This document shows positions 54,709-63,945 of a DNA stretch of 64,000 nucleotides, in pieces. Source of the stretch: Paenibacillus allorhizosphaerae (lineage in GTDB: Bacteria > Bacillota > Bacilli > Paenibacillales > NBRC-103111); NCBI RefSeq assembly GCF_910594985.1, contig NZ_CAJVCE010000005.1, positions 1-64,000 on the forward strand. The letters are read 5' to 3'. Under the pieces are notes generated by a model. That model had not been told where the DNA came from, made no database searches, and saw only the letters and a program-made list of their open reading frames with translations. A program made the position numbers and the translations under genes. The stretch's first letter is position 1; the number at the start of each line of letters is the position of its first letter.

Positions 54709-57156
54709 CCCTGCTACGATATTGACGAGCTTGCCTTTCACCGTAATGACTTTACGCACCGTTTTGCCGGCGATGGCATCCTTCACTTTGCCGAGTCCCA
54801 TCGCGAGCTCCTGCATCGTCGCTTCGTCCGCATCGGCGGCAACGCTAACGCGCTCCGCGATTTTGCCGTTCACTTGAACGACGATCTCCACTTCGTTGTC
54901 GACCGTCCACGCCTCGTCGAATACCGGCCAATCCACATACGATACGGAATTTGTGTGCCCGAGCTTCTCCCACAGCTCTTCCGCCAGATGCGGAGCGAGC
55001 GGGGAGAGCATTTGGACGAAGTTTTCCGCGGCCGCCTTCGGCAAACGGTCGGTTTTGTAGGCTTCGTTGACGAAAATCATCAATTGGCTGATCGCCGTAT
55101 TAAATCGCAGCGCCTCGTAATCCTCCGTTACTTTCTTGATCGTGCGGTGCCAAATCCGCTTGAACGACTCGCTGCCCAAATTCTCTTCTGCACCGATCTT
55201 CGGGCTGAGCGTTCCGTCTTCCTGCACGAACAATCGCCATACCCGGTTCAGGAAGCGGTACGTGCCCTCCACCCCGTTTGTATTCCATGGCTTTGTCGCT
55301 TCCAGCGGTCCCATGAACATTTCGTACATCCGCAGCGTATCGGCACCGAACTCATTCACGATTTCGTCCGGATTGATGACGTTGCCGCGCGATTTGCTCA
55401 TTTTCTCCATATTTTCACCGAGAATCATGCCTTGATTCACCAGCTTGTAGAACGGCTCCTTCGTATCGACGACGCCGATATCGTACAATACTTTATGCCA
55501 GAAGCGCGCATACAACAGGTGAAGCACCGCGTGCTCGGCGCCGCCGATGTACAGATCGACCGGCAGCCATTTGCGCTGCAGCTCCGGCGAACAAAGCGCC
55601 TTATCGTTCTTCGGATCGATGAAGCGCAAGTAATACCAGCAGCTGCCCGCCCATTGCGGCATCGTGTTCGTCTCACGGCGCGCTTGCATGCCCGTCTCCG
55701 GATCGACCGTGTTCACCCAATCGGTTACGTTCGCAAGCGGCGACTCGCCGGTGCCCGAAGGCTGAATGGCGTCAACGTCTGGCAAGAGCAGCGGAAGCTG
55801 ATCTTCCGGAACGGTCTTCATCGTGCCGTCCTCCAGATGAAGAATCGGAATCGGCTCGCCCCAGTAGCGTTGGCGGCTGAACAGCCAGTCGCGCAGCCGG
55901 TACGTCACTTTGCCTTGACCCTTGCCGTTCTCCTCCAGCCACTCAATCATTTTGCCGATCGCTTGTTCGGTGTTCAAACCGTTCAGGAAGCCGGAATTGA
56001 CGTGCTCTCCGTCGCCGGCGTACGCTTCTTTACTCAATTCGCCGCCCTGCACCACTTCAATGATCGGAATGTCGTATTGTTTCGCGAATTCCCAATCTCG
56101 CTGGTCGTGGCCCGGCACCGCCATAATCGCGCCCGTACCGTATCCGGCCAGCACGTAGTCGGCAATCCAGATCGGCGTCTTCTCGCCGTTGACCGGATTG
56201 ATCGCGTAAGCGCCGGTAAACACGCCGGTCTTTTCCTTCGCCAAATCGGTCCGCTCCAGATCGCTCTTGCGCGCCGCGCGTTCCTGGTACTCCTTCACCG
56301 CCGCGGATTGCTCCGGCGTCGAGATGCGTTCCACCAGTTCATGTTCCGGCGCCAGTACGCAGTACGTTGCGCCGAACAGCGTGTCGGGCCGCGTCGTGAA
56401 TACTTTCAAGCTGTCACCGTCATGCCCTTCGATGGCAAACGTCACTTCCGCGCCTTTGGACTTGCCGATCCAGTTGCGCTGCATATCTTTGATGCTTTCC
56501 GACCAGTCCAGCTCCTCCAAATCTTCGAGCAGCCGTTCCGCATATTCGGTAATTCTCAAAATCCATTGGCGCATCGGTTTGCGAATGACCGGATGGCCGC
56601 CGCGTTCGCTCAAGCCGTCGATGACTTCCTCGTTAGCAAGCACCGTGCCCAGCGCGGGACACCAGTTGACCGGAACTTCGTCGACGTAGGCGAGTCCTTT
56701 TTTATAGAGCTGGATGAAAATCCATTGCGTCCATTTATAGTAGTCCGGATCCGTCGTGCTGATTTCGCGATCCCAGTCGTAGGAAAATCCGAGCGACTTG
56801 ATTTGACGGCGGAAGTTATTAATATTTTTCACCGTAATATCCCGGGGATGCTGTCCCGTATCGAGCGCATGCTGTTCCGCCGGCAAACCGAAAGCGTCCC
56901 ACCCCATCGGATGAAGCACGTTGTAGCCCCGCATTCTCTTGTACCGGGACACGATGTCCGTTGCCGTGTAGCCTTCCGGATGGCCGACATGAAGCCCGGC
57001 GCCTGAAGGATACGGGAACATATCCAGCGCATAAAACTTCGGCTTGCTGTCGTCGTCAAGCACTTTAAACGTCTTATGTTCATCCCAATATTGCTGCCAT
57101 TTCGGCTCAATTACGAGCGGGTTATACCCTTGTTGTACTTTGTTATCGTGCGCCAT
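54706..57156 (-). CDS. leuS: Leucyl-tRNA synthetase
   Basis: LeuS charges tRNA-Leu. The 816-residue class I synthetase has the HIGH-type motif HVGH (56-59), the KMSKS motif (585-589), an editing CP1 domain between them with the threonine-rich [14 protein letters not shown] motif, and a C-terminal appendix ([15 protein letters not shown]). Full length for bacterial LeuS. GGAGG lies 10 bases before ATG. It is preceded by a T-box leader that senses uncharged tRNA-Leu. In B. subtilis leuS is not at this location. Confidence 0.98.
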   Translation of the reverse strand: MAHDNKVQQGYNPLVIEPKWQQYWDEHKTFKVLDDDSKPKFYALDMFPYPSGAGLHVGHPEGYTATDIVSRYKRMRGYNVLHPMGWDAFGLPAEQHALDTGQHPRDITVKNINNFRRQIKSLGFSYDWDREISTTDPDYYKWTQWIFIQLYKKGLAYVDEVPVNWCPALGTVLANEEVIDGLSERGGHPVIRKPMRQWILRITEYAERLLEDLEELDWSESIKDMQRNWIGKSKGAEVTFAIEGHDGDSLKVFTTRPDTLFGATYCVLAPEHELVERISTPEQSAAVKEYQERAARKSDLERTDLAKEKTGVFTGAYAINPVNGEKTPIWIADYVLAGYGTGAIMAVPGHDQRDWEFAKQYDIPIIEVVQGGELSKEAYAGDGEHVNSGFLNGLNTEQAIGKMIEWLEENGKGQGKVTYRLRDWLFSRQRYWGEPIPILHLEDGTMKTVPEDQLPLLLPDVDAIQPSGTGESPLANVTDWVNTVDPETGMQARRETNTMPQWAGSCWYYLRFIDPKNDKALCSPELQRKWLPVDLYIGGAEHAVLHLLYARFWHKVLYDIGVVDTKEPFYKLVNQGMILGENMEKMSKSRGNVINPDEIVNEFGADTLRMYEMFMGPLEATKPWNTNGVEGTYRFLNRVWRLFVQEDGTLSPKIGAEENLGSESFKRIWHRTIKKVTEDYEALRFNTAISQLMIFVNEAYKTDRLPKAAAENFVQMLSPLAPHLAEELWEKLGHTNSVSYVDWPVFDEAWTVDNEVEIVVQVNGKIAERVSVAADADEATMQELAMGLGKVKDAIAGKTVRKVITVKGKLVNIVAG

Positions 57157-57188
57157 GATCCAAATGCCTCCTTCAATTCGTAAACAAA

Positions 57189-57445
57189 AAAAGCCCTCGC
57201 CTCTAGCTTGCGCTAGGGACGAGAAGCTTCGGATTCCCGTGGTACCACCCTAGTTGACGGCAGGCATGCTTTGCCTGCGTCCACTCGAACCCCTTAACGC
57301 GGGGTCACGATCCGGCTGGGATCTTCCAATCCGTCACCTTCTGGCTCCTGGACGAGTTCGCTTTGCCATTTACCGGTTTCCACCTGTGCCACCGGCTCTC
57401 TGAAAAAGGGCGTAAAAGCTACTACTTCCTGTCACAGCCTTGTAA
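57189..57445 (-). promoter_or_regulatory. T-box leader of leuS
   Basis: The T-box sequence AGGGTGGTACCACGGG lies at about 57236-57251 (minus strand), followed by the terminator CTCG..CCTAGC-GCAA-GCTAG..CGAG and seven T residues (57224-57189). Upstream, the leader shows a GAACTC element (57359-57354) in which CTC could be the leucine specifier codon, and a stem I region. Uncharged tRNA-Leu would favour the antiterminator. Specifier assignment is tentative. Confidence 0.9.
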
Positions 57446-57466
57446 ATGTATCCAACTTTACACATC

Positions 57467-57496
57467 ATTATATGAAAAAGCACTCCCTGCTGTCAA
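57467..57496 (-). promoter_or_regulatory. Predicted sigma-A promoter of leuS
   Basis: TTGACA (57496-57491), 18-base spacer, TATAAT (57472-57467); both hexamers are perfect. Transcription would start just before the T-box stem I. Confidence 0.8.
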
Positions 57497-57639
57497 GTCC
57501 ATAACCCATTGCCATGCCATTGTCATTTCTGCATGACGGAATGCTGCTGCGGTTTAAGGACCGTCTCTTTTGGCCATACTGATGCTGCAGTTGCTCCATT
57601 GCAGCCGCCCAGCACGTTACGACAAAGGAGTCGGTTTCC

Positions 57640-57729
57640 ATGAAAGGCTTGATCAACGGGATCGCGCTCTCGATTCCGCTTTGGGGCATGATTTTATGCT
57701 TGATTCAGTTGCTATTGCGTCTTCGCTGA
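57640..57729 (+). CDS. Small 29-residue hydrophobic (membrane) peptide
   Basis: A frame with AAAGGAG 9 bases before ATG 57640 encodes a 29-residue peptide: basic start, one hydrophobic span (ALSIPLWGMILCLIQLLL) and a basic end (RLR), the layout of a single-pass membrane peptide. It lies between leuS and the convergent yqeM-like gene. No toxin-antitoxin partner was seen. Family not recognised. Confidence 0.5.
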   Translation: MKGLINGIALSIPLWGMILCLIQLLLRLR

Positions 57730-57754
57730 ACGATTCGCCCCAATGAAACGGCTT

Positions 57755-58546
57755 CTATTTCACCGCAAGAAAAAACGCCCGTTCCGTGTCCTCCGACGGC
57801 TTTTTCCAATAAAAATCCGCATAGCACGATATATCCCGGAAACCTGCGCGCCGCAGCATCTCCTCCACCCGAACGATCGGGTACGCCCGCTGTACGTGGA
57901 CTTCCTCAATTCGTTGAAAGCGCTCCGTGAGCGCATCGTCCGAACCGGTTTCGCTGTCTCCTTCGCGAAAAAAGATCGTGAGCGCATGCTCGATCTCGCA
58001 TCGCGACGAATCGAAATCGCTTGTCCAAATGTAGGCGATATCTTCTTCGTTCAATAAAAACGGCTGCGACTCCGCATAATTGTGGAGCTGCAATGGCGTA
58101 TGCATGTCAAACAGGAACACGCCTCCTTCGGCAAGCCCTTCATACGTCCGCTTAAATGCCTGCGCCCAGTCGTCTTCCTCCAGCAAATAATTAAAGCAAT
58201 CGCAAAAGGAGATGACCGCATCGGCCGGACGCCCGATGTCCCACTCCCGCATATCCTGCTGCAACCATTGTACGCTGCCCCCGGCCAGAAAAGGCGTTCT
58301 CCGCTGTTCGGCGGCCGCTTTCTGATCCGCGATCGCAAGCATGTCCTCCGATAAATCAATGCCAATTACTTCATAGCCTTGCTTCGCCAGTGGAATAGCC
58401 GTACTGCCGGTACCGCATCCGAGGTCCACGACCGTTCGCGGCGAACCGTATTTGTCCCAGCATTGGCGGGCAAACCGGACCCAATCGTCATACGGCATGT
58501 CTTCCATGAGCCGGTCGTACAAATATGAAAACTGCTGATAAGCCAT
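57755..58546 (-). CDS. Class I SAM-dependent methyltransferase, YqeM-like
   Basis: The 263-residue methyltransferase has motif I VVDLGCGTGSTAIPLA, the acidic ribose-binding strand VIGIDLSEDML and the post-I segment DAVISFCDCFNYLLEEDD, followed by a beta-rich C-terminal cap. The start (MAYQQFSYLYDRLMEDMPYD) and its place after rsfS/yqeK genes match B. subtilis yqeM, whose substrate is unknown. AAGGAGAC precedes ATG 58546. Confidence 0.85.
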   Translation of the reverse strand: MAYQQFSYLYDRLMEDMPYDDWVRFARQCWDKYGSPRTVVDLGCGTGSTAIPLAKQGYEVIGIDLSEDMLAIADQKAAAEQRRTPFLAGGSVQWLQQDMREWDIGRPADAVISFCDCFNYLLEEDDWAQAFKRTYEGLAEGGVFLFDMHTPLQLHNYAESQPFLLNEEDIAYIWTSDFDSSRCEIEHALTIFFREGDSETGSDDALTERFQRIEEVHVQRAYPIVRVEEMLRRAGFRDISCYADFYWKKPSEDTERAFFLAVK

Positions 58547-58593
58547 CCGGATTCGTCTCCTTAATCAAAATGAAGGCCGGGACCGAATCGATT

Positions 58594-59496
58594 TCATTCG
58601 GTAACCGGCTGAGCATCTTCGCGCTTATTTAAATAGGTCCAACTGCCTTCCTGAGTAATCAGCCCTTCTCTCATCAGCTTGCCGATCGCGCGCTTAAACG
58701 CCGATTTGCTCATCCCGAAGCGCTGGCTAATCAGATCGGCCGGCGTTTCATCGGAGTAGGGCATCGCTCCGTTCGGCCGCTCCCGCAGGAAGGCGAGCAG
58801 CTTCTCGGAATCTTCGTCGCGGCTGACCTCTTTGCGTTCGCGCATCGACAAATTGACATTGCCATCCTCGCGGACAAAGGTCACGCGTGCCTGCACCTGT
58901 TCCCCAAGACGAAGCAGCCTTGTCCGTTCGGTCGAATGAATCATGCCGATCGCTCCAAAACCGAGCACTCCGCCTTCGCAAACGACGAACGTTCCCATCT
59001 GCAGCGGCTTGTACACCCGCGCCTCGATCCGAAGGTTTTTCCAACTGGACGGCGCTTGGAAGCACAGCGGCTTCAGCTCTTCCTCTCCGGCCAGCCTGGC
59101 AACCAGACGACCTTGGCGGTCGTGAGCGAGCACGACGAACACTTTGTCTCCTACGACGGGACGAAGCTCCTTGAGCTCGGGCAGCTCTCGAAACGGCAAG
59201 AGCAAATGCCGCCCAAGTCCCATCTCGAGAAAACAGCCGAAGCGCGGATGGATGTCCATCACCTCAAGCAGCGCCACCTGCCCGAGCGTAATGAGCGGCT
59301 TCCGCATGGTTGCTGCCAACCGGTCTTCCGTGTCGTAAAATAAAAACACGTCCACGTCGTCGCCCGGCTTAATTTTGTCCGTTGCTTCGCTATAATGCAG
59401 CAGCACGTCCACCGTACCGTCCGTCAAAAAATAACCGTACGGCGATACTTCTCTTGCCGCTTTCAGTCTTGTAAACGTCCCGGCTTCAAGCTTCAT
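58594..59496 (-). CDS. S1-type RNA-binding protein, CvfB/YitL-like
   Basis: The 300-residue protein has an N-terminal OB-like region (about 1-65), further S1-type beta barrels in the middle and a C-terminal winged helix (PADLISQRFGMSKSAFKRAI, then GKLMREGLITQEG), the layout of CvfB, an RNA-binding regulator of virulence and metabolism in staphylococci. ATG 59496 overlaps the rsfS stop by 4 bases (ATGA), so translation is coupled. In B. subtilis the homologue (yitL) is elsewhere. Confidence 0.85.
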   Translation of the reverse strand: MKLEAGTFTRLKAAREVSPYGYFLTDGTVDVLLHYSEATDKIKPGDDVDVFLFYDTEDRLAATMRKPLITLGQVALLEVMDIHPRFGCFLEMGLGRHLLLPFRELPELKELRPVVGDKVFVVLAHDRQGRLVARLAGEEELKPLCFQAPSSWKNLRIEARVYKPLQMGTFVVCEGGVLGFGAIGMIHSTERTRLLRLGEQVQARVTFVREDGNVNLSMRERKEVSRDEDSEKLLAFLRERPNGAMPYSDETPADLISQRFGMSKSAFKRAIGKLMREGLITQEGSWTYLNKREDAQPVTE

Positions 59497-59840
59497 ACCC
59501 GCTCGACCACTTTCGCGTCGGACCACAGACGCTCGATATTGTAATATTCCCGGTCATCCCGATGGAACACATGAGCCACGACGTCGCCCATGTCAACCAG
59601 GACCCAACGGGCCGTGTCCATCCCTTCCAAGCCTCGAATGCGCGCCCCATGCTCCTCCGCACGTTTACGGATTTCGGTCGCAATAGCCTGTACCTGCGTT
59701 TCGGAATTCCCGTGACAGATGACGAAGTAATCGGAAATAAGCGAAATTCCTTGAAGATTCAGCGCGATCAGGTTCATTGCTTTTTTGTCTTCGGCCGCAT
59801 CGACGACGATGGACATGAGATCGTCCGGTTGAATGGTCAT
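59493..59840 (-). CDS. rsfS: Ribosomal silencing factor RsfS
   Basis: RsfS binds ribosomal protein L14 and blocks subunit joining in starvation. The 115-residue protein fits the family: AAEDKKAMNLIALNLQGISL, DYFVICHGNSETQVQAIA and RWVLVDMGDVVAHVFHRDDR, ending with the tyrosine-rich YYNIERLW. ATG 59840 has GGGAGG 7 bases upstream, and an in-frame extension to 59972 has no family similarity. It sits between yqeK and the cvfB-like gene. Confidence 0.95.
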   Translation of the reverse strand: MTIQPDDLMSIVVDAAEDKKAMNLIALNLQGISLISDYFVICHGNSETQVQAIATEIRKRAEEHGARIRGLEGMDTARWVLVDMGDVVAHVFHRDDREYYNIERLWSDAKVVERV

Positions 59841-59862
59841 TAGGTTTCCTCCCAAATATAAA

Positions 59863-60441
59863 TTACATTGCTTCTTGCTGCTCCAGTTCCTCCAGCAGTC
59901 CGTTGCGTGCTTCGAGCGTGAGCGGATATATTTTTCTGCCTTTGTCCAGCAGAAAACGAATTGTTCCGTCAAAACCGGCGAGCAAAGCTCTCTCTAGACT
60001 ATGTTCGGCGGTTTCGCGAATATTATTCACGCCGGGAAAATCGCGTCCCGGCTCCATATAATCGGCGAGACAAACGACCTTGTCCAGAAGCGTCATTCGG
60101 CGGCGCCCCGACGTATGATAACGGATCGCATTGAGCACCTCTTCGTCGATAACACCATAGCGGTTGGAAGCGATCCATGCTCCCGCATGCGCATGCCATA
60201 ATTCTTTATCGTAATCGAGCAGATCCGCCGGAAGCCCGTTTTCGCGAATAATTTGCGCCTGCTCGTCAACGCGCCAGTACTTGCACACATCATGCAGAAT
60301 CGCCGCCATTTCCGCCTTCACCGGGTCGGCCCCGAAACGTTCCGCAAGAATAACCGCCGTTTCCATCACGCCTTCGGTATGTGTCCAGCGCTGCTGCGGC
60401 ATTTGCGATCGCACGGATTCGATCAGTTGTTCACGATTCAT
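59863..60441 (-). CDS. yqeK: YqeK, HD-domain nucleotide tetraphosphatase
   Basis: YqeK is a diadenosine tetraphosphate hydrolase (symmetrical) using an HD metal site. The 192-residue protein has His21 (RWTHTEGV), His50-Asp51 (ILHDVCKYW), HAHAGAWIA and LADYMEPGRDFPG, the motif set of this family. Its start overlaps the end of nadD by 11 bases. GAGGTG precedes the ATG. Confidence 0.93.
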   Translation of the reverse strand: MNREQLIESVRSQMPQQRWTHTEGVMETAVILAERFGADPVKAEMAAILHDVCKYWRVDEQAQIIRENGLPADLLDYDKELWHAHAGAWIASNRYGVIDEEVLNAIRYHTSGRRRMTLLDKVVCLADYMEPGRDFPGVNNIRETAEHSLERALLAGFDGTIRFLLDKGRKIYPLTLEARNGLLEELEQQEAM

Positions 60442-61018
60442 ATAACCGGTTCACCTCGATATAATCGTTTACCCGATCCGGCACCATGTAACGCACCGGC
60501 CGTCCGGCCGCGCGGCGCTCCCGGATCCGGGTGGAAGACAAATCGATTTGCGGCATCTTCACCATCATCAGCGATTCGCGGATCGACGGCGGGAGCTCAG
60601 TAAAGCCGGGATCGAAACCCGGGCGTTCCAAGCCGACGAAGGTTACCAGCTTAACCAATTCTTCGATCTTATACCATTTGGGTAAATACCGTACCATGTC
60701 AGCCCCGATAATATAATAAAAATGATGACTGGGATACTGCCGTCTGAGCAAGGTTACGGTATCGATGCTGTAAGAAACGCCGCCCCTGCGAAGCTCGATG
60801 TCGGTCGTTCGAAACATCGGATGGCTTTCCACGGCAAGGTTCGTCATCTCCCAGCGCTGCTGCGCCGTAGCCCCCGGCGCCGCCTCTTTATGAGGCGGCA
60901 CATTGACCGGCATAAACCAAACCTCGTCGAGTCCCGCTTGTTCGCAAACGCTTTGCGCAGCCAGCAAATGACCGATATGTATCGGATCAAAGGTGCCCCC
61001 CATTAGGCCGACCTTCAT
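60431..61018 (-). CDS. nadD: Nicotinate-nucleotide adenylyltransferase
   Basis: NadD adenylates nicotinate mononucleotide in NAD synthesis. The 195-residue protein shows the nucleotidyltransferase motifs GGTFDPIHIGHL (7-18) and SSTRIRERRAAGRPVRYMVP near the C-terminus (ISSTxIR). ATG 61018 has GAGGTG 6 bases upstream; the earlier GTG is part of that site. Position between yhbY and yqeK matches B. subtilis. Confidence 0.96.
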   Translation of the reverse strand: MKVGLMGGTFDPIHIGHLLAAQSVCEQAGLDEVWFMPVNVPPHKEAAPGATAQQRWEMTNLAVESHPMFRTTDIELRRGGVSYSIDTVTLLRRQYPSHHFYYIIGADMVRYLPKWYKIEELVKLVTFVGLERPGFDPGFTELPPSIRESLMMVKMPQIDLSSTRIRERRAAGRPVRYMVPDRVNDYIEVNRLYES

Positions 61019-61033
61019 CCTGCTCACCTCTTT

Positions 61034-61327
61034 TTAGACCGGCAGCTCGATCGTTTTATGATCCCTGGATTCCTTATACAGCACAATCGTCTTGCCGATG
61101 ACTTGCACGAGCTCGGCTTCCGCGCCGTCTGCAAGCTGCTGCGCCACTTCATTGCGGTCGTCCATATTGTTGTTCAATATCGATACTTTAATCAACTCTC
61201 TTACCTCGATCGCTTCATTGATGTGCCGGATCAAATGATCGTTCACTCCGCCTTTGCCGACTTGGAAAATCGGATTCAAATGATGAGCCATCGAGCGCAA
61301 GTGCCTTTTTTGTTTGCCTGTTAGCAT
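61034..61327 (-). CDS. yhbY: YhbY-family (CRM domain) ribosome-associated RNA-binding protein
   Basis: The 97-residue protein consists of one CRM domain, a pre-50S RNA-binding fold: LTGKQKRHLRSMAHHLNPIF, the GKGGVNDHLIRHINEAIE loop region and a C-terminal IGKTIVLYKES. It aids large-subunit assembly. ATG 61327 follows AGAGG by about 13 bases; the upstream in-frame extension lacks similarity. Equivalent to B. subtilis yqeI. Confidence 0.93.
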   Translation of the reverse strand: MLTGKQKRHLRSMAHHLNPIFQVGKGGVNDHLIRHINEAIEVRELIKVSILNNNMDDRNEVAQQLADGAEAELVQVIGKTIVLYKESRDHKTIELPV

Positions 61328-61383
61328 GCTGACTGTTCTACCTCTATTCGTATAAAATGATCTTGAAGCGAAACAGAACCGTC

Positions 61384-62253
61384 CTAATGAGACGATTCCG
61401 CAAAAGATTGTACTACCGCTTCCCGCATGGCTTCGATCGGCGCGGGCTGCCCCGTCCAATACTCAAACGCGTAAGCGCCTTGGTAAATAAACATCCCCAG
61501 CCCGCTGTGTATCGTCGCACCGCGAAGGTCGCGCGCTTCGCGCAAAAAACGGGTCAATGGCGGCGTGTACACCAGATCGCTGACAACGGTACCGGTGCGA
61601 ATAAGCGACGTATCCATCGGGACTTCGTCCACGTTCGGGTACATTCCGACCGACTTGTTATTTACGATCAATACCGCTTCGTCGCATATTCGGGCAACCT
61701 CGTCCATCCCAATAGCCGATACGCTGCAAAAGGAGGACATCGAACGTGCGAGCTCTTCCGCCTTTTCTCTTGTACGGTTCTCAATGTACATGTGCTCTAT
61801 GCCTTCTTTGGCAAGCGCGTAACCTACGCCTCGGGCCGCGCCGCCGGCCCCGATCATAAGCACTTTCCGTCCTTTTAATTCGACGCCCGTTTCTTCCTTC
61901 AAGGAACGGACATAGCCGATGCCGTCCGTATTATAGCCGATCAACCGCCCGTTGTCGTTGACGATCGTGTTGACGGCGCCAATGACGCGCGCGCCTTCAT
62001 CGATTTCATCCAAATAGGACATGACCTCGATTTTATGCGGGATCGTTACGTTCACCCCGCGAAATTGCAGCGCCCGAATCCCGGCGATCGCGTCCTTTAG
62101 CGTCCCCGGCAAAATATGAAACGCGGCATAGGCCGCATTCAAACCGGCGACCTCAAAGGCGCGATTCAACATGATCGGCGACTTGGAGTGACGCACCGGA
62201 TCACCGAATACACCGTAAAGAATCGTATGACTGTCCAGCTTGTGCTTCCCCAT
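61384..62253 (-). CDS. aroE: Shikimate dehydrogenase (NADP+)
   Basis: AroE reduces 3-dehydroshikimate in the chorismate pathway. The 289-residue protein has SKSP (23-26), the catalytic-lysine motif NVTIPHK (Lys74), NTDG, the NADP-binding loop MIGAGGAARGVGYAL and IENRTREKAEELA. The usual NTTxxGM motif is NNKSVGM, with lysine in place of the second threonine; see findings. AAGGGAG lies upstream of ATG 62253. Order yqeH-aroE-yhbY-nadD matches B. subtilis. Confidence 0.93.
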   Translation of the reverse strand: MGKHKLDSHTILYGVFGDPVRHSKSPIMLNRAFEVAGLNAAYAAFHILPGTLKDAIAGIRALQFRGVNVTIPHKIEVMSYLDEIDEGARVIGAVNTIVNDNGRLIGYNTDGIGYVRSLKEETGVELKGRKVLMIGAGGAARGVGYALAKEGIEHMYIENRTREKAEELARSMSSFCSVSAIGMDEVARICDEAVLIVNNKSVGMYPNVDEVPMDTSLIRTGTVVSDLVYTPPLTRFLREARDLRGATIHSGLGMFIYQGAYAFEYWTGQPAPIEAMREAVVQSFAESSH

Positions 62254-62312
62254 TCCTCTCTCCCTTTCCCCGTTACTCTACTAGGAGCGAATGCTTCCAA
62301 CGACCCGCAAGT

Positions 62313-63443
62313 CTAAATAAGCGATTCCCGCACGGCCACTTTGACTCCTTTGGGTACATGAACGGCCAGTTCCGCGCCGGCATTGCTGTTCACTTTGATC
62401 CACCCGAGACCGGAGATCGATACGTCCAATTCGCTGCCCTTCGGAATCCGGATCGCGTGCTTCGTCAGCTTGGGCAATTCGTCCAAATCCGCTTTCGCCG
62501 GAGGCGCCAGCAATTCTCCCTTATGCTCGGCGTACAGCTCATCCGCCCGTTCCAGCTTCGTGCGGTGGGCCGTGATGGCATTCGATACGTAAAAAGTAAA
62601 CGACTGACGCTCACCTTGAATGAAATCGAAACGCGCCAGGCTGCCGAAAAATATCGTCTGCCGTTCATTCAACTGGAACACCATCGGTTTGACAGGGCCT
62701 CCGGGCATCAGTTTCATCAAATCTTTCTTATTGACCAGCTCGGTTAGACGGTGCTTGTATACAATGCCCGGCGTATCAATAATCGACGATCCGTCATCCA
62801 TAGGGATGCGCACCAAATCGAGCGTCGTCCCCGGATATTGCGAAGTCGTCAGCTCGGCATCCAGATCGCTGTAATCGTGTATAAGCCGGTTAATCAGCGT
62901 CGACTTGCCGACGTTGGTTGCGCCGACCACATAAATATCGCGGCCGCGCCGGTGCTGATCGAGCACTTCGATGACGCGTTCAAAGCCCATATTTTTTTTG
63001 GCGGAACAGAGAACGACCTCCACCACTTTCAGCCCCGCTTCTTTGGCTTGACGCTGCACCCAGTTCACGATTCGATTGTAATTGGTGACCTTAGGCAGCA
63101 AATCGATTTTGTTCACGACGAGGACAATCGGGTTATTCCCGACAAAACGGGGCAATCCCGATATCATGCTGCCTTCAAAATCGAATAAATCAACGATATT
63201 GACGACGAGCGATTGCGTTGCGCCGACATGGGTCAACAGCTTCAGGAAATCGTCCTGATTCAACGTGATGCCCGACGCTTCGTTATAATTTTTGATGCGG
63301 AAACATCGCTGGCATATGACCGGCTCCCGCGACATCGCTTTTTCCGGCGCATAACCGAGACGCGCCGCATCCTCGTGCTGGAGCAGCACGCCGCATCCCG
63401 CGCAGCGGGTGTCCGCGGTTGTGGTATCTTTACTGGCTGACAT
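62313..63443 (-). CDS. yqeH: Ribosome biogenesis GTPase YqeH
   Basis: YqeH is a circularly permuted GTPase needed for 30S assembly. The 376-residue protein has a zinc finger (Cys14/Cys17 and Cys44/Cys47), then motifs in permuted order G4 NKID (111-114), G5 CSAK (146-149), G1 GATNVGKST (174-182), G3 DTPG (223-226), and a C-terminal treble-clef-type RNA-binding region. AGGTAGGGA precedes the ATG. It follows yqeG by 7 bases. Confidence 0.96.
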   Translation of the reverse strand: MSASKDTTTADTRCAGCGVLLQHEDAARLGYAPEKAMSREPVICQRCFRIKNYNEASGITLNQDDFLKLLTHVGATQSLVVNIVDLFDFEGSMISGLPRFVGNNPIVLVVNKIDLLPKVTNYNRIVNWVQRQAKEAGLKVVEVVLCSAKKNMGFERVIEVLDQHRRGRDIYVVGATNVGKSTLINRLIHDYSDLDAELTTSQYPGTTLDLVRIPMDDGSSIIDTPGIVYKHRLTELVNKKDLMKLMPGGPVKPMVFQLNERQTIFFGSLARFDFIQGERQSFTFYVSNAITAHRTKLERADELYAEHKGELLAPPAKADLDELPKLTKHAIRIPKGSELDVSISGLGWIKVNSNAGAELAVHVPKGVKVAVRESLI

Positions 63444-63450
63444 ACATTCC

Positions 63451-63945
63451 CTACCTTTTCATCATAATCCGGGCGGCTTTCTCCAGCCTTCGGTTCACTT
63501 TCGTAAAAAAACCTTCATCTATGGGAGAAATCGGCTGCACCAGTATCGTATACAGTCCCATTCGATTGCCTCCAAGCACATCGGTCAGCATTTGGTCTCC
63601 AATGACAACCGTTTGCTCCGCTTTCAAATTCATGATGTGCAGCGCCCTGCGAAAAGATGCATTGGTCGGTTTTTTCGCTCTATAAATGAAAGGCAGGGAT
63701 AGCGGCTCCGCGAATTGGGTGACCCGCTCGCGTTGGTTATTCGAAACGATGACGATCTGAAAGCCTACTTGCCCGACGACCTTGAGCCAATCGATCAGCT
63801 CCGGCGTGGCAAGCGGCGCTTTCGCCCCAACCAGCGTGTTATCCAAATCCGTTATAATGCCGCGATATCCCTGCTTGTACAATGCGTGCAGATCAATTTC
63901 GTAAATCGAGTTAACCTGTTGTTGCGGAATGAGCTTTTTCAACAA
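63451..63945 (-). CDS. yqeG: YqeG, HAD-superfamily (subfamily IIIA) phosphatase
   Basis: The 164-residue protein has HAD motif I DLDNTLVG (nucleophile Asp), motif II VIVSNN, the motif III lysine in RAKKPTN and motif IV VIGDQMLTDVLGGNRMGL, typical of the YqeG family. It is likely a small phosphatase; substrate unknown. A TTG at 63945, 6 bases after GAGGTG, fits the family N-terminus; TTG 63942 or GTG 63954 are possible. It leads the yqeG-yqeH-aroE-yhbY-nadD-yqeK run; its promoter lies at the window edge. Confidence 0.92.
   Translation of the reverse strand: MLKKLIPQQQVNSIYEIDLHALYKQGYRGIITDLDNTLVGAKAPLATPELIDWLKVVGQVGFQIVIVSNNQRERVTQFAEPLSLPFIYRAKKPTNASFRRALHIMNLKAEQTVVIGDQMLTDVLGGNRMGLYTILVQPISPIDEGFFTKVNRRLEKAARIMMKR

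Noticed and set aside
54661-57006. A 781-codon open frame on the plus strand opposite leuS
   Set aside because: Composition is Arg/His/Phe-rich without motifs and it lies antisense to an unmistakable leuS.
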